Shown here: positions 23,801 through 35,100 of the stretch, piece by piece | How the letters are laid out: each line of letters opens with the position of its first letter | Numbering within the stretch: the stretch's first letter is position 1 | Origin: Asterella californica | Taxonomy: Eukaryota > Streptophyta > Marchantiopsida > Marchantiales > Aytoniaceae | Assembly (NCBI GenBank): GCA_036924285.1 | Contig: JAYKYS010000022.1 | Coordinates: forward strand, 1 to 64,000 | Direction: 5' to 3' | Length of the DNA stretch: 64,000 bases | Translations under genes and position numbers: made by a program | Notes under the pieces: model-generated | Seen by the model: only the letters and a program-made list of their open reading frames with translations | What the model was told of the DNA's origin: nothing | Database searches by the model: none

Positions 23801-24130
23801 GTTCTGTTTGATTTGTCTCAGTATTCCGTATGGATGTATCCAGAAGTCAGCACGGAGCCTAGAGCCGCGTCAGCCGACCACGAGCGCAGCGAGTAACTAC
23901 TCCGACCAGCTTATCGTCCACTTACAAGGACATTGTGGACGGCCATTATGTGTATACATGTCGTCGTATCGGAAGTTGTTGTGTACCACAATACACACTG
24001 AGGCAATCAGTACAAGCAGTTGGTCAAGCAATGCAGAATCACATCGGCTCTGTATTGGCCTGTACAGCAGCGTAGCGGTGCTCTACTTACTATTACTCGT
24101 CCTTATGGCAGTCACAGACTATGGGCTGTA
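20880..24130 (+). mobile_element. HUH/Rep-type transposable element, copy R1
   Basis: Best preserved of three related copies (R0 at 4.0 kb, R1, R2 at 25.5 kb). The leader (20.88-22.15 kb) is rich in CTCGCT and CTTTT; frames there overlap in all phases and are not convincing. From about 22148 the N-terminal frame (Ser/Pro-rich; 'SETELYMIRSYIYINF' near 22530) aligns with R2. The Rep-like domain is 22896-23684. A readable but broken C-terminal part follows to about 24130 ('YVYTCRRI' near 23955, 'AVGQAMQNHIGSVLA' near 24020). Ends were not defined. The inverted-repeat arm at 24.13-24.87 kb may be its 3' end. Confidence 0.6.
22896..23684 (+). pseudogene. Rep-like HUH endonuclease domain (decayed)
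   Basis: Open for 181 codons, then the same frame continues through two TGA codons to 23684. Features: 'SLTVAQTGGDL' (7-17), at the place of Rep motif I; 'LLHIYVKGVLSLQ' (46-58), at the place of the HUH motif, with only the first His kept; and 'GYCMKDQ' (104-110), a Tyr-x-x-Lys as in the catalytic motif III of rolling-circle Reps. In R2 the second position of the HUH motif is still His. Then 'NILQRALQYNKYKSRHPLGS' (152-171) and 'DINIIFF'. I infer a single-strand DNA nicking enzyme of a rolling-circle-type transposon, with replitrons as the closest class I know. Both TGA codons fall where Trp is plausible, so the copy is dead. No helicase domain was recognised in this frame. Confidence 0.6.
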
Positions 24131-24870
24131 AGCTGTAGAGGCTGCTGCCCTATCAGTTTAGTTATGTTTGTATGAACCTCTAACCTATGTACAGACATAT
24201 TCGATATTCATCTTGACTATCGTAAGGGCTGATAGTATTCAGTATCAGTGTATTTTTTTAGCCTATCAGCCCTGTGAGCTATGTACATAAGGCGACCGAA
24301 ATTCATCTTTAGTTTCCGTTACTCATTATTTCTCAGCAGTCTTTGTATACGAGCTAACCGATATGCGTCTTTACTTTCAGTCAGAACCGACCGATATTAC
24401 ACTCACTTACTGTCAGTTTACTTTGAGTTCAACTTTTTTAGATCCGCTGTATGTCATTTCGACCGATATTAAAGTCACTTACTTTCAGTTTACTTTGAGT
24501 TCAACTTGTTTATATCGGCTGTACGCCGTTTCGAATAAAAGAACTCAGTTTGCACGTCGAACGTTTCTGCTTGTCTTACAGTTGACGGAATCGTTTGTCG
24601 TTCCTAACCCACGTGAAATATTGTCGGCTAGTGAAACAAAAAAACGTGGAAAAAAACTCAACAACTAGTCGCTTGCAGTCGTGGTGAAGATGAATAGTTG
24701 AACGCCACCGAAAAAAGGACACACCGCGAGAACTTTTTTTCCTCGCTTCCAAGCAGTAGAGCCGAAAAGAAATGAAAGTAACAGTACAGTACAAGGAGAA
24801 GAAGAAAAAGCAGTCAAGGCCAAGAATTAAAAGAAGCCCCTCCGCCTAGTAGATCGTTAAATAATCGCAC
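24128..24870 (+). repeat. Inverted-repeat arm (partner 31.13-31.94 kb), with internal tandem units
   Basis: About 740 bases match the reverse complement of 31130-31940 with high identity by eye. It contains tandem units of about 75 bases ('CTTTCAGTTTACTTTGAGTT' and 'CAACTTGTTTATATCGGCTG') at 24390-24535. It ends at the A/G-rich block 'AAGGAGAAGAAGAAAAAGCA'. It does not code for a recognised protein. Confidence 0.85.
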
Positions 24871-25529
24871 ACAAAATGAGTCATGGTATCTTCATGAAGA
24901 GGTGATTATGCATGCAAACTTCACTTTTGGCACGGAAGAGCAAAAAGATAAAAGCTAACATAGCTCAGAAAATTATCATAAACCATCGACTAGCAACTGG
25001 GTTAGTGTTTACTGAAAACTACATTAGTAGAATAAAATGCATATTTTAAAACAAACTAAAAACTGAAGCTAAATGCAGATTTTAGAACAAACATATCACC
25101 AACCTAAAAATGAAGTTTCTGAATTTAAATATCTAAACACATTTTTCTGTTACATGTAGTACCACATATGTAACGGGAAAGAGGAAAACCCATAATGCAA
25201 TATCCACAAGCACCCTCATGTTATCATAAAATGTTCAATCAATGAATCATGAAATTCTATTTGAAAAGTTTTAATTTATGACCTAACCTCTCCAAAAAAA
25301 ATAGAACATAAATTAAAATTCATGCATATTGATAATGCATGGAGCTTGTATCGATTCTACTGAATGACACCATTTATTATGATTAGAAAAGAACTTACTA
25401 AGTTCTAAATAACACAATAAATCTATGTTTAAAGAGTAAACTGTTATGATAAATTATGCTACTTGTAACTTCAAAATGATCATGTTAATAACCACTCCCA
25501 AAGGAGAGAATACTGACGGACTCGAGGAC

Positions 25530-28110
25530 GCTAAAATTTTTGCTGGTCGTTGGATGCATGTCTTTTAGGGTAGGTTGGAGCAGCTCGTGTTACCATAATT
25601 TTTGCTTGGTTGTGCTCTCAAGTATTAGTTTTGTCAACCATAGAAAAGTTTTGTTCAATAAGAGATAGTCGTTATACATTCTTTATCTTCACTGCGGGTG
25701 GGACTTTCTTGTTTGACCATTGCGTGCAGCTTGCTTGCTTCTTGCCGCTGCTGCTGCTTTCTGCAGCTAGATGTGGTTTCTTCATTGCGGACAGACGCTC
25801 CAAGTTTTTTCTTTCATCTAGGAAATAAGGTTATTTCTTACCGATGGGGACTGCCGCTTCCACTTGTTTCTTGCAGTTGGAGACAAGCGCTCCCGCTTGC
25901 TTGTAGCCAGGAACTAGCTTTCTTGCTCCTTCGTTCTCAACCATCGCCGACTCTCGCTCGCTCCTTTCTTCTGATCGTCGCACTTGTTCGCTATCTCTAC
26001 TTGCAGTCATGATGTGTTGGTGCACCCGTGTAACTGTTTGTCATAACTTTCTTCAAGCTTTCATTGTTGAAACTACTACTAGGAATTTTTCCTGAATGGC
26101 AAGCCATGACAACGTATACTACCAAACATGCTACAGTACACCTCTCAATTTCAATTCGTCATGCATTGGTTTTGATTCCATTCCTCGTTTTATCTCTATC
26201 GACACCAGCTTGGTTTAATTTCTTGTAGACCTTTGCTTCCACATCATTCACAAGTTCGTTCCTGGGTGTTATTTTTCATTTTGAACGATGTGTCAGTGCA
26301 CTACTTGCAATGTCCACTATTTCTAAACGTCAAGATGGAACCAATGATGACAAACCTATTGTCTTGCCTTCTAGCCTTGTAGGGAGGCCGTTAGTAGTGT
26401 CATCTAGCTTTTGAGTGTCTATTTTGAACTCTATCGAACTCTTTTGTAAGCACGGTATCGAAGAATACCAGTGTCAAGTGGATCGTTTCACTCTTTCTTC
26501 GATTCCTCTGTCATATCTCTTGATGCTTACTCCTTTGCTCTCCTTCTCTGAATCAGAGTACTTCATCAGAAGTTATGTTTATATAGACTTTTTTATATTA
26601 AGTCCGAAGAGTTGTGCCTTTTCTTAATGGATTCGTGCTCTACTTACTTCTCCTATCCCAAATTCTTTCGCTGTGAGGAGAGCGAGAAGCTTTTAAAACC
26701 TGTCGTTGCGTCCGTATATAAGCAGAAAATAATACAGTGCATCTACAAGCTCTCAACCCAAGAGTCTATAGGATAGGTTGCAAGCATCTACCGTATCCCT
26801 CCGATGTCGATGCATCAAGTTGCACGCACGAAGCATACGAGCAACCCACCTGTTTCTCGCTTGGAAAAAACATTGGTTTAAATTCTTGATGTTTCTGTTA
26901 CAATCTGTCAGACAGGTGGTGATCTTGACTTAGGTTGTTGTGGCACAATGTGCATTTTTCTGCAGCAGGATTGTGAATGTGGTTTAATGTTTGTGGAAAC
27001 AGGAGGAGTACTGTTGCATTTCCACGTCCAAGAGGTTCTTTGTCTACAGGCCACAAACACTATAGATGTCAAGTTAATCACTGTGCTAGGATGAAAAGGT
27101 GATAACAGATCTTTAAGAGGGGAAGTATGTGTCAAAAAGCTCCACAACATGGGCCTTCATATCTTTGTTGGCATTATTGCAAGATAAGTCTGAGGTTCAT
27201 CACCGTACTTGCATGAAAAACATCACTGACCCCTTACTCGTAGATGAGGATTATACTCTTTGGAGCAGCTGATAAAAAACATGATCGAATTGAACAGCAA
27301 CATCGTACTGCAAGGGGCGCTGCAATATGTCATATTGCAGCGCCCGTTGCACAAGTATAAGAGTCGATATCCGCTGGACAGCATTTTATGAACTTGTCTA
27401 CGGTCCATGGTTAGATCATAGAAGTACTTCTCATCTTGCAAGTGGTTGATGGATAATGATATATAGCTAGCAAGGAGCGAGGCGCTTTGGAAATCCATCG
27501 TCCACTAGAGATGATCACCATGAGAGACATTGATATCATCTTTTTTCTAACCGTCAAGATCAAAGATGTTATTTCAGCACATCAAAAGACGAGGAAAGAC
27601 CATTGAATCTACTGTCAGCTATGATGGACATTTCATTTCTTCTATTCAAAGCTGTATAAGCATTGTTCGACTACTTCTGCTCTGTACTACTTTGCTTTGA
27701 GACACCACCGCTAGACGTACGACCGAAGGTACTATGATACTTTTGTGTATGCAAAAACACTTTTACATTTAGCTCATTGTGTTCATTGTGTCACAATGTG
27801 CGCATGTCAGTTCTAGGTCACCGATGTAGTGGAAAGCATGTACATCGATCAAGTCCAAGATTCCCAAATGGACTTTCAACCCGTCGAGCTCACTCCTTAG
27901 GAGACGAGCCCATAAGATATATACTTGGACGAACTTTGCAGCAACTTCTAGGACGTTGTACTTATAGGTGCTCTATCTTTCAAGCTCGTATGTATTATTG
28001 TACAACGGTCTCGATTCACTTTCTCTATGTAGTTCGGTCCATGTCCTTAGCTTCCAGACTTTGCTCCTTTGGCCCACATGTCCTTGAATCTCGCTTCAGT
28101 CTGTAAGCAT
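25530..28110 (+). mobile_element. HUH/Rep-type transposable element, copy R2
   Basis: Collinear with R1: leader with Cys/Leu-rich frames (25.6-26.0 kb), a segment containing 'SFSESEYFIRSYVYIDF' (about 26545-26595), then the Rep-like domain in broken frames 26880-27580. The HUH motif reads His-Phe-His-Val-Gln at 27017-27031. A deletion near 27175-27185 has removed the Tyr-x-x-Lys motif. A further readable C-terminal part runs to about 28110. 28110-28560 holds nothing I recognise. Confidence 0.55.
27315..27345. repeat. Perfect 31-base palindrome in the Rep frame of R2
   Basis: GGGCGCTGCAATATG (27315-27329) and its exact complement (27331-27345) around one T. At the same place R1 has only a single-orientation 'CGGGCATTGCAATAC', so the palindrome was created by a local inverted duplication. 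Confidence 0.95.
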
Positions 28111-28559
28111 ACCATTCAGTTGTCTGTAACTATATAGTGTATACCAATTTCAATTCGGCAAGTTCAATCCTTGTTGTCCTTTAGTTTTTGTAAGAACATT
28201 TGCTCGTAGGGTGCCATATAGTTGTCCTTGAATTTCAGTTCTGCTCACTCAGCAAGAGCTCTCATTCACCTCGTCTATATAATTTGGCTTCACCTTGATT
28301 GTCGTTAGGTGTATGTAAAAATGTTTGCTTCCAAACTTTGCTCCAAACTTTCATCTAGCATGTCCTTCACTTCATGTATGTAGAAAGGTGTGTAAGGCAC
28401 TCTTTTCAGCATGTATGTTGAAAGACCTGTAAGACTTTCAACAGTTCACTTTTATATTTGTAAGGTTGTAAGGTTCAGCAGTGTATGAGCTCCTCAGTTG
28501 AGATCGCCCAGTAAAGAGTAGCCTAAGTCATTGTTAGAATTGTTATCTTTTGATATATA

Positions 28560-29325
28560 TATACTTAATCGACCGGTGCTTCTTCCGTCTTCTGAGGCAC
28601 GGGTGCGGTACTAGGGACCATGGGGACCTCATAGAGATCCGGGGAAGTCACTTCCTCCATGCGGAATACCTGGGAAGACGGCTCGTCTTCCTGTCTTCCA
28701 GAAGACATCTTGTCTTCCTGGAGTCTTCTCGGCTTCGAACGCTATAACCACCAAGTGCACAACAAGATCGAACTCCTCCTTCTCCATTCCGGATCCAGTC
28801 GAGGGTGCTGGAGCTTGGGAAGATGCGGTTGCAGGTGTCGGAAGCGAGGGAAGACCATAAAGTGTCTTCACTCCTTCTATCTGTCGATCCAAGTACCTGA
28901 ACATGCTCTCCCGACATTCCACCAACATTGCTTTGGACCCGCTGTCCCATCCTCTAGCTAAGCTAAGTAACTTCCTACCCGCGGTGTAGTTGAACTTCTT
29001 CCGAAGCGCTTCCACCGACTGTGCCAGCATCTTCAGTGCACGAGCCTCCGCTGCTTCCCGCTGCGTCTTCTCAACTGCAGCTCGCGCTTCTGCGGCTTCT
29101 CGCTGCGTCTTCCATGTGGTCTGCTCTTCTGCGAGGGTGGTGATCTTCTCTCGCACTCGGAGGACTTCCTGATCACGCTGCTGTACCCGCGCCTGCAACT
29201 CTTGGTTGCTCTTCCGAAGCTGCACCAGCTCCTTGGCAGAAGCGGCTGCTTCCGTCTTGTACCCGGCTGCAAGCTTCTCCGTGGTGCGGAGACTAGATTC
29301 CAGCGACTCCGTCTTCTTCTTCTTA
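28560..29325 (-). pseudogene. Family A element fragment A3 (coiled-coil half)
   Basis: The minus-strand frame aligns with the C-terminal half of family A copy A1 (50536-51340): 'TESLE.SLRTTEKLAA', 'LRKSNQELQARVQQRDQEVL', a doubled 'TQREAAEARA', then 'WDSGSKAMLVECRESMFRYL' and 'GVKTLYGLPSLPTPATAS'. It keeps Gln (CAG) where A1 has TAG after 'RKSN', and has the 'KKFN.TAG' segment once where A1 has it twice. It is cut off at 29325 and near 28560. Confidence 0.85.
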
Positions 29326-31129
29326 TTTTAAACGTTTTGTTCCAGCACTAGGAATACTTTTCGTTTTCTTTTCAAATTTTCGATTTGTTCTTTCCTCCAT
29401 CCGCATATGCATTATAACAATATAAATATGCATGCTAGATGAACTTCTCAGGAACTTTTACTCGTTTAATCAATCAAAAATTAATATTTATTATATATTA
29501 TATACTAACTGGACCACTTAGTGCAAAAAGAACCAAATTTAACTCCAGACTTCAAGCCAAAAGTGCAAAAAATCCAAATGCATCTTGGACGACATATATT
29601 TGTTCAACTCAAATAATCAAATAATCTATTATCTAAAAATAAATTAATAAATTAAACTATTCTTCCGAACTTTGAAAGAGGTGAATATACATGAATAATA
29701 TATATTCACGGGTGCTCACTTTATAACAACATCGACTAACAAGCTGCAAGTGCCCGCTATATCTATACCGTCGAGAGGTCTGTGAGAAAAATCGTGTTTA
29801 TGGCCATTGGTGTCGAATACCCAGACTCAGCCCTCCTTTTGTCGTGCAGTCAGGAGTGTGAAGACCTGCCATGCGACAAATTCTTAAAGCACAAACAAGA
29901 GTAGAAGAGTAGAAAGGCTCCTGACCTCCCTGAGTCCTTATTTTGCGATTGGAAACTGTTCTCCTCGTGTGCTTCTCATCTGGTAATGAAACTGGACAGG
30001 TGAGGATCGAAGTGAAAGCTTTATGTTATGTGTTTTGTTACTAACCAATCAGGTTAATATCTACAGAGAACCATCGAGTTCAAATTTGGTTGTTTCTAGG
30101 AGATAGAAAGCATCTCCTTTGTGAAAATACATAGCAAACTAAAGAAAAATATTTGTTTTCTCCTTTATACCATGTTTGTGGTTTAATGACTCAAAGCCAT
30201 CCAAAAAAGCCAAGCAAAAAAGTGTCTATTCCGTGCTCATAGTTGTATGACTTCCTTGCTTATTCACTGCTTCCAAGTTCGGAAGCAGGGAATAATGCAA
30301 AGACAGTTAATTTATCTCCTAACTCTTCCTCTTGGAAGGGTTAGGCTATAAATTAAAAGCTGGAAAACTGAATATCTAGGTAGTCGGGTATTCTTCTGCT
30401 TTAGTATCGAACAAAGGTTCAGCCTCAGCGTCTCATTTATGGGTTTTCAGAGTACAGTGACACTTGTTATCATTTCATGTAAAATCTAAATTTAATTGTT
30501 TAAATTTAGTCAAGTAAATTTAACCTGCTTTGACTCTCTCCAGACTCCTCATGTGTTCTCTCCGAACTCAGAAATACGATCGATGTTTTCTTTGCTATAC
30601 TTTACGTGCAGGTACTATTGATGATTTTTTTTAATATATATTATAATCAGTTTCCAACCAATCCAGTGTGAAAATATTCTACTTTATTTAGATATTTGTC
30701 GTTTTCCCTCTTTTTGCCGGAAGTGCAACTTCTATGCATATTCACCTCCTCCATCTTCCGATGGAGGAGGCAAATAAGCACGGGTTTAATTTAATACCTA
30801 ATCGATCACTGTGTCCCGGACTTAAACGTTTTGAAGCGCGGCACTGGAGCCAACGATTATGGGTTATCCCTTACGCTCCCCGTCTTTTTAGGTATGTTTA
30901 AAAATAAAAATAGAAAATAGAAATAGCAAATTATTAATTATTCTCAAATTCTCGCTGCGCCTCCCCCGCGACCTTGCCCGCCTCTTCGCGCTTTCCCGCT
31001 TGTCCTTTTCCCTTCCCCCGCGAGATGTACACTTTGTATGTATATTATTGACTCAAAGCCATCCATATACTTCTGGATGTATATTCACCTCTTCTGTAAA
31101 GAAGATATCATGACGCATTGTGGGTGCGA
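29326..31129. other. AT-rich stretch between family A fragment and inverted-repeat arm
   Basis: No gene recognised. Contains an 11-bp hairpin CCTCCTCCATC/GATGGAGGAGG (30745-30755 / 30760-30770) and two copies of 'GACTCAAAGCCATCC' (30188 and 31051). Probably old element sequence. Confidence 0.5.
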
Positions 31130-31940
31130 TTATTTAAGGATCTATTAGGTGAAGGGGCTTTTTTTAATTCTTAGCCTTGACTGCTTTTTCTTCTTCTCCT
31201 CGTATTGTACTGTTATTTTCATTTCTTTTCGGCTCTACTGCTTGGAAACGAGAAGCTGGCGATGTCCCCTTTTTTCGGCGACGTTTCCACTATTAATCTT
31301 CACCGCGACTGCAAGCGACTAGTTGTTGGTTTTTTTTTTATCACGTGTTTTTTTGTTTCACTTGTCGATAATATTTCGCGTGGGCTAGGAACGGCAAACG
31401 ATTCCATCCAACTGTAAGACAAGCAGAAACGTTTCGACGTGCAAACTGAGTTCTTTCATTCGAAACGGCGTACAGCCGATATAAACAAGTTGAACTTAAA
31501 GTAAACTGAAAGTAAGTGACTGTTATATCGGTCGATATAAACAAGTTGAACTTAAAGTGAATTGAAAGTAAGTGACTGTTATATCGGTCGAAACGACGTA
31601 CAGCTGACTTAAAAAAGTTGAACTCAAAGTAAACCGGCAGTAAGTCAGTGTATATCCGTCGGTTCTAACTCAAAGTATAGACGCATATCGGTCGCCTCGT
31701 ATACAAAGACTGCTGAGTAAATAATGAATAACTGAAACTAAAGATGAATTTTGGTCGTCTTATGTACCTAGCTCACAGACTGATAGTCAACAGAAGTACA
31801 CTGATACTGAACACTGTCAACCCTCACGATAGATAAGACGAATATCGAATATGTCTGTACATAGGTTAGAGGTTCATGCAACATAACTAAACTGATAGGG
31901 AAGCAGCCCCTACAACTTACAGCCCCGACAGCGCTTAGGC
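31130..31940 (-). repeat. Inverted-repeat arm (partner 24.13-24.87 kb)
   Basis: Reverse-complement copy of the left arm, including its tandem units (31480-31640, here with one more partial unit). It ends about 170 bases beyond the USP stop codon, so USP's 3' UTR or terminator may lie in or next to it. Confidence 0.85.
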
Positions 31941-32110
31941 GCAGCCTAAGCGCAGCTTACAACAAGGTAACCCCAGCTTTCCGAACACGCCGAACGGCAT
32001 GCTCATAAGCAGCATATGTTGCATGTCGGACATCTTCCAAGTACAAACTAACTAACTTCCATGCATGCTAACCTTGGCAATACCCGTAACTAATATACTA
32101 ATGTAATTAA

Positions 32111-35100
32111 TCACATAGATACATTGCTAATGCAACATTCTCCCGGCTGATCGAAAGACAAGGTCTGTTGACCAAGGCGTTCAAACTCAAAGCCCCTTAT
32201 CCTGATTTCCTCACGAAAAGATTTGTCGGTGAAGTCTACAGGGGTGATTTCCCAGCCATCGTTGGATACACGCAACGATTCGATATTCACCTGCAGTTAT
32301 CCACACATCCAACTTATGACTTGCGCCGCTCTTCGTCCCTCATGGGGTCCTCAGCATGGGATCTATTACCTTTCATCCCACTATAATTCTACGAAAAATA
32401 TACTGTGCACACGCAACAATTTTAAGCGGAAAGTAACTTACCTCGGTACCGACAGCAGCACGTATGATGAGAGCGCCATCAAGTACAAGATTGCCTATGG
32501 TCACATTTTCACCATCCAGTACTAAAGTTGATCTTTGAGAAACCTGACAAAGGCCTTTGACCTTTCGTTTCACATCAGAAAATTTCAAGCCCCATTTTGG
32601 GCTCCAGACAATCCGAGGCCATATCTCCACCTCTAGGCCATTATAAGTCTCTATCTTCGGGCCTTCGATGTGGACACCGGCCTGTGTTTCGCAGAATAAA
32701 AGCATGAATCCAGTGGCTTAAAAGAACAAAGTATTCATTAACACTATTAGCTTTCTGTTCAGAGGGTCACTTCAGCGACCCCTTGTTTCGTAGTTGCTAG
32801 TCACGTAAATAGCAAAAGTATATCCAAAGCTGGCGGCTGATAAGCAGCAAGCGGACTAAGGAGAACCGATGTGTCTACTGATTGCATCAAGGGTTACCTT
32901 TTGGAGTATCAAGCAATTGGCTCTATAGATGGCCATTTCGCCAGCGGTTGCACTGTGGGTAGGATTGCCTCGTGGCACCTGTTCCGAGAAGTTCAAGTCA
33001 GAGCCGAGTACTTCAAATGCGAGCGATAGTACTGATTCTTTTATCATTGATGGTTCATACTCCAATCCAGTGAATGCATGATGAAAACGACGCCATGCTC
33101 ACGATACACACTTTTGCAGCATCTTCTGGGTTGTTTTTAACTGGAGCATACGCTAACCAGGTCTCCAGCACCTGCATAACCGCCATAAGATGAACTTGAC
33201 TTAGAATACACTGCCTGTTCTATACTGCAAGACTCAACCATAATATGCACACAATGCAACAAAATCGCATTCGTTTTAGAATAAAAAGACGTCCATGATC
33301 CAGCAACTAAGGCCAGCACGAGCTGCTTGGTCAACGAAATACACTGGGTGGGGGAAACTGAAATCAACGAATAATACTACAGCGAAATGGGTTATCCTCG
33401 CGTACGACTTTACCGTAAACCCAACCTTCGCTGAAGAAGATAGTGTTCTTGGATAGTCTTGCATCATGCACTCCAATCTTGTGGACGATTTGAATGACGT
33501 TTTACTTGCATCCTTGTACCTGCGACCAGCAGTGTAGAGCATCAACCATACGATATTCACTGCCTACATTCTCCGTCTAAGATGGACACACGCTCCACTG
33601 AATAACAGTAGACGGTGCACATCCTGGTCCTTTCAAGGACAAATACTTAAAGCAGAAACTTTAATGAGACTGGAAATTATGCTACCGTCTTCTAATAAAG
33701 ACTTAAAGCACGAGTAAGTCATGTACTTTCTTGGGATTTACAAACTCGACTATAGACGGTGCACATCCTGGTCCTTTCAAGAACGAAAATACTTAAAGCA
33801 GAAACTTTGATGAGATTGGAAATTATGCCACCGTCTTCTAAATGAAGACTTAAAGCACATCTAAGTCATGTACTTACTTGGGATTTACAAACTCGACAAT
33901 TGCTCCATTTGTTTTAGATAGCTCCTCAATGTAGGAACTCAGCTTCAAAACCAGCTACACACATGAAGCTATATTATTGTATGCTTCCTCACGTGTTTGC
34001 AGAATACTCCCGACTCTCAAAGTTATGGAGCCTGTGACGATACCTGGTTGATGTTACCCGGAAATGGGGAGAAGCCAGTTTCATCGTTGCAATCTCCTTC
34101 GGCGTGACCCGCCGCACGCAGCAGCGGATCCAACTGATTGTACTCAACGTTAATAACCATTTCAGAGCCTGCAAACATTCCTCGATCAAATAAAAAGATT
34201 TCTATGTTGGGCAATTCATTTAGCGCGTAATTCGTGAAGAGATCCACACAAAAAAGACCTATATAGATAGTACAATATGCCCTAAGCTGATTGCATTTGC
34301 GGAAAGCACCTCCGTACGACTACGAAATGTCAAAGTAACCATTAACAAAGAAATATTACGAGAAGAATGGCTGAATAGCGATGATCAGCAGTTCAACGAT
34401 TTGAGGAAAGATCACAAAATGAAAACTAGCAAAACAGTATGGCTGTATAGATAGCAATCTAGACCAAAATATGAACTGAACTGTCGGTAAAGCGCCGCAA
34501 GCACTAGACCAGTGACCTTCCAAGCCACATGAAACAGTAACAAAGCAAGACCCAGTCTGGTTCCTTACCGTTTTCATGGGTGAGTTTTGTAATTCCACCG
34601 ATGGCCTCCTTGGCTTTTCGGTTAACAGCAAGCGAGTTCACATCCAGGTCCTTCAACGCACTTACACCCAACGACGCTGGTATCCCCTACTTTTGTCAAT
34701 GGGATGTACTAAATCAGAAGTTCCAAGTAGTACCAGTCATAGAATCACACGGGTAAAGCAGTTCTTGGTGAAAACAGTGACTTCCCCCGCACACTTAAGG
34801 TACCAGTCACAGATATAATTAACAAGAAGTCCTCTCCTCCATAAAATAGCAGGCTACGATCCCAAATGAAGAAGGGAGGATCAAGTTTGACGCAGTTCTG
34901 GAATCTGCACGCAAGTCCTTGCAGGAACAACTATACTGACCTTGAAGAGTAATCCGTTCGTATCTTGGAAGAAAAGCACCCACTTTATACCATCTTGCTG
35001 CCTGAGTACCAAACGAGAGTATGACGCTAGACAAACTTAATAGATCTTGATATAGAAAAAGCAGTTTCCAGAGAAAGCAGCTACTTCTTCCACGCAACAG

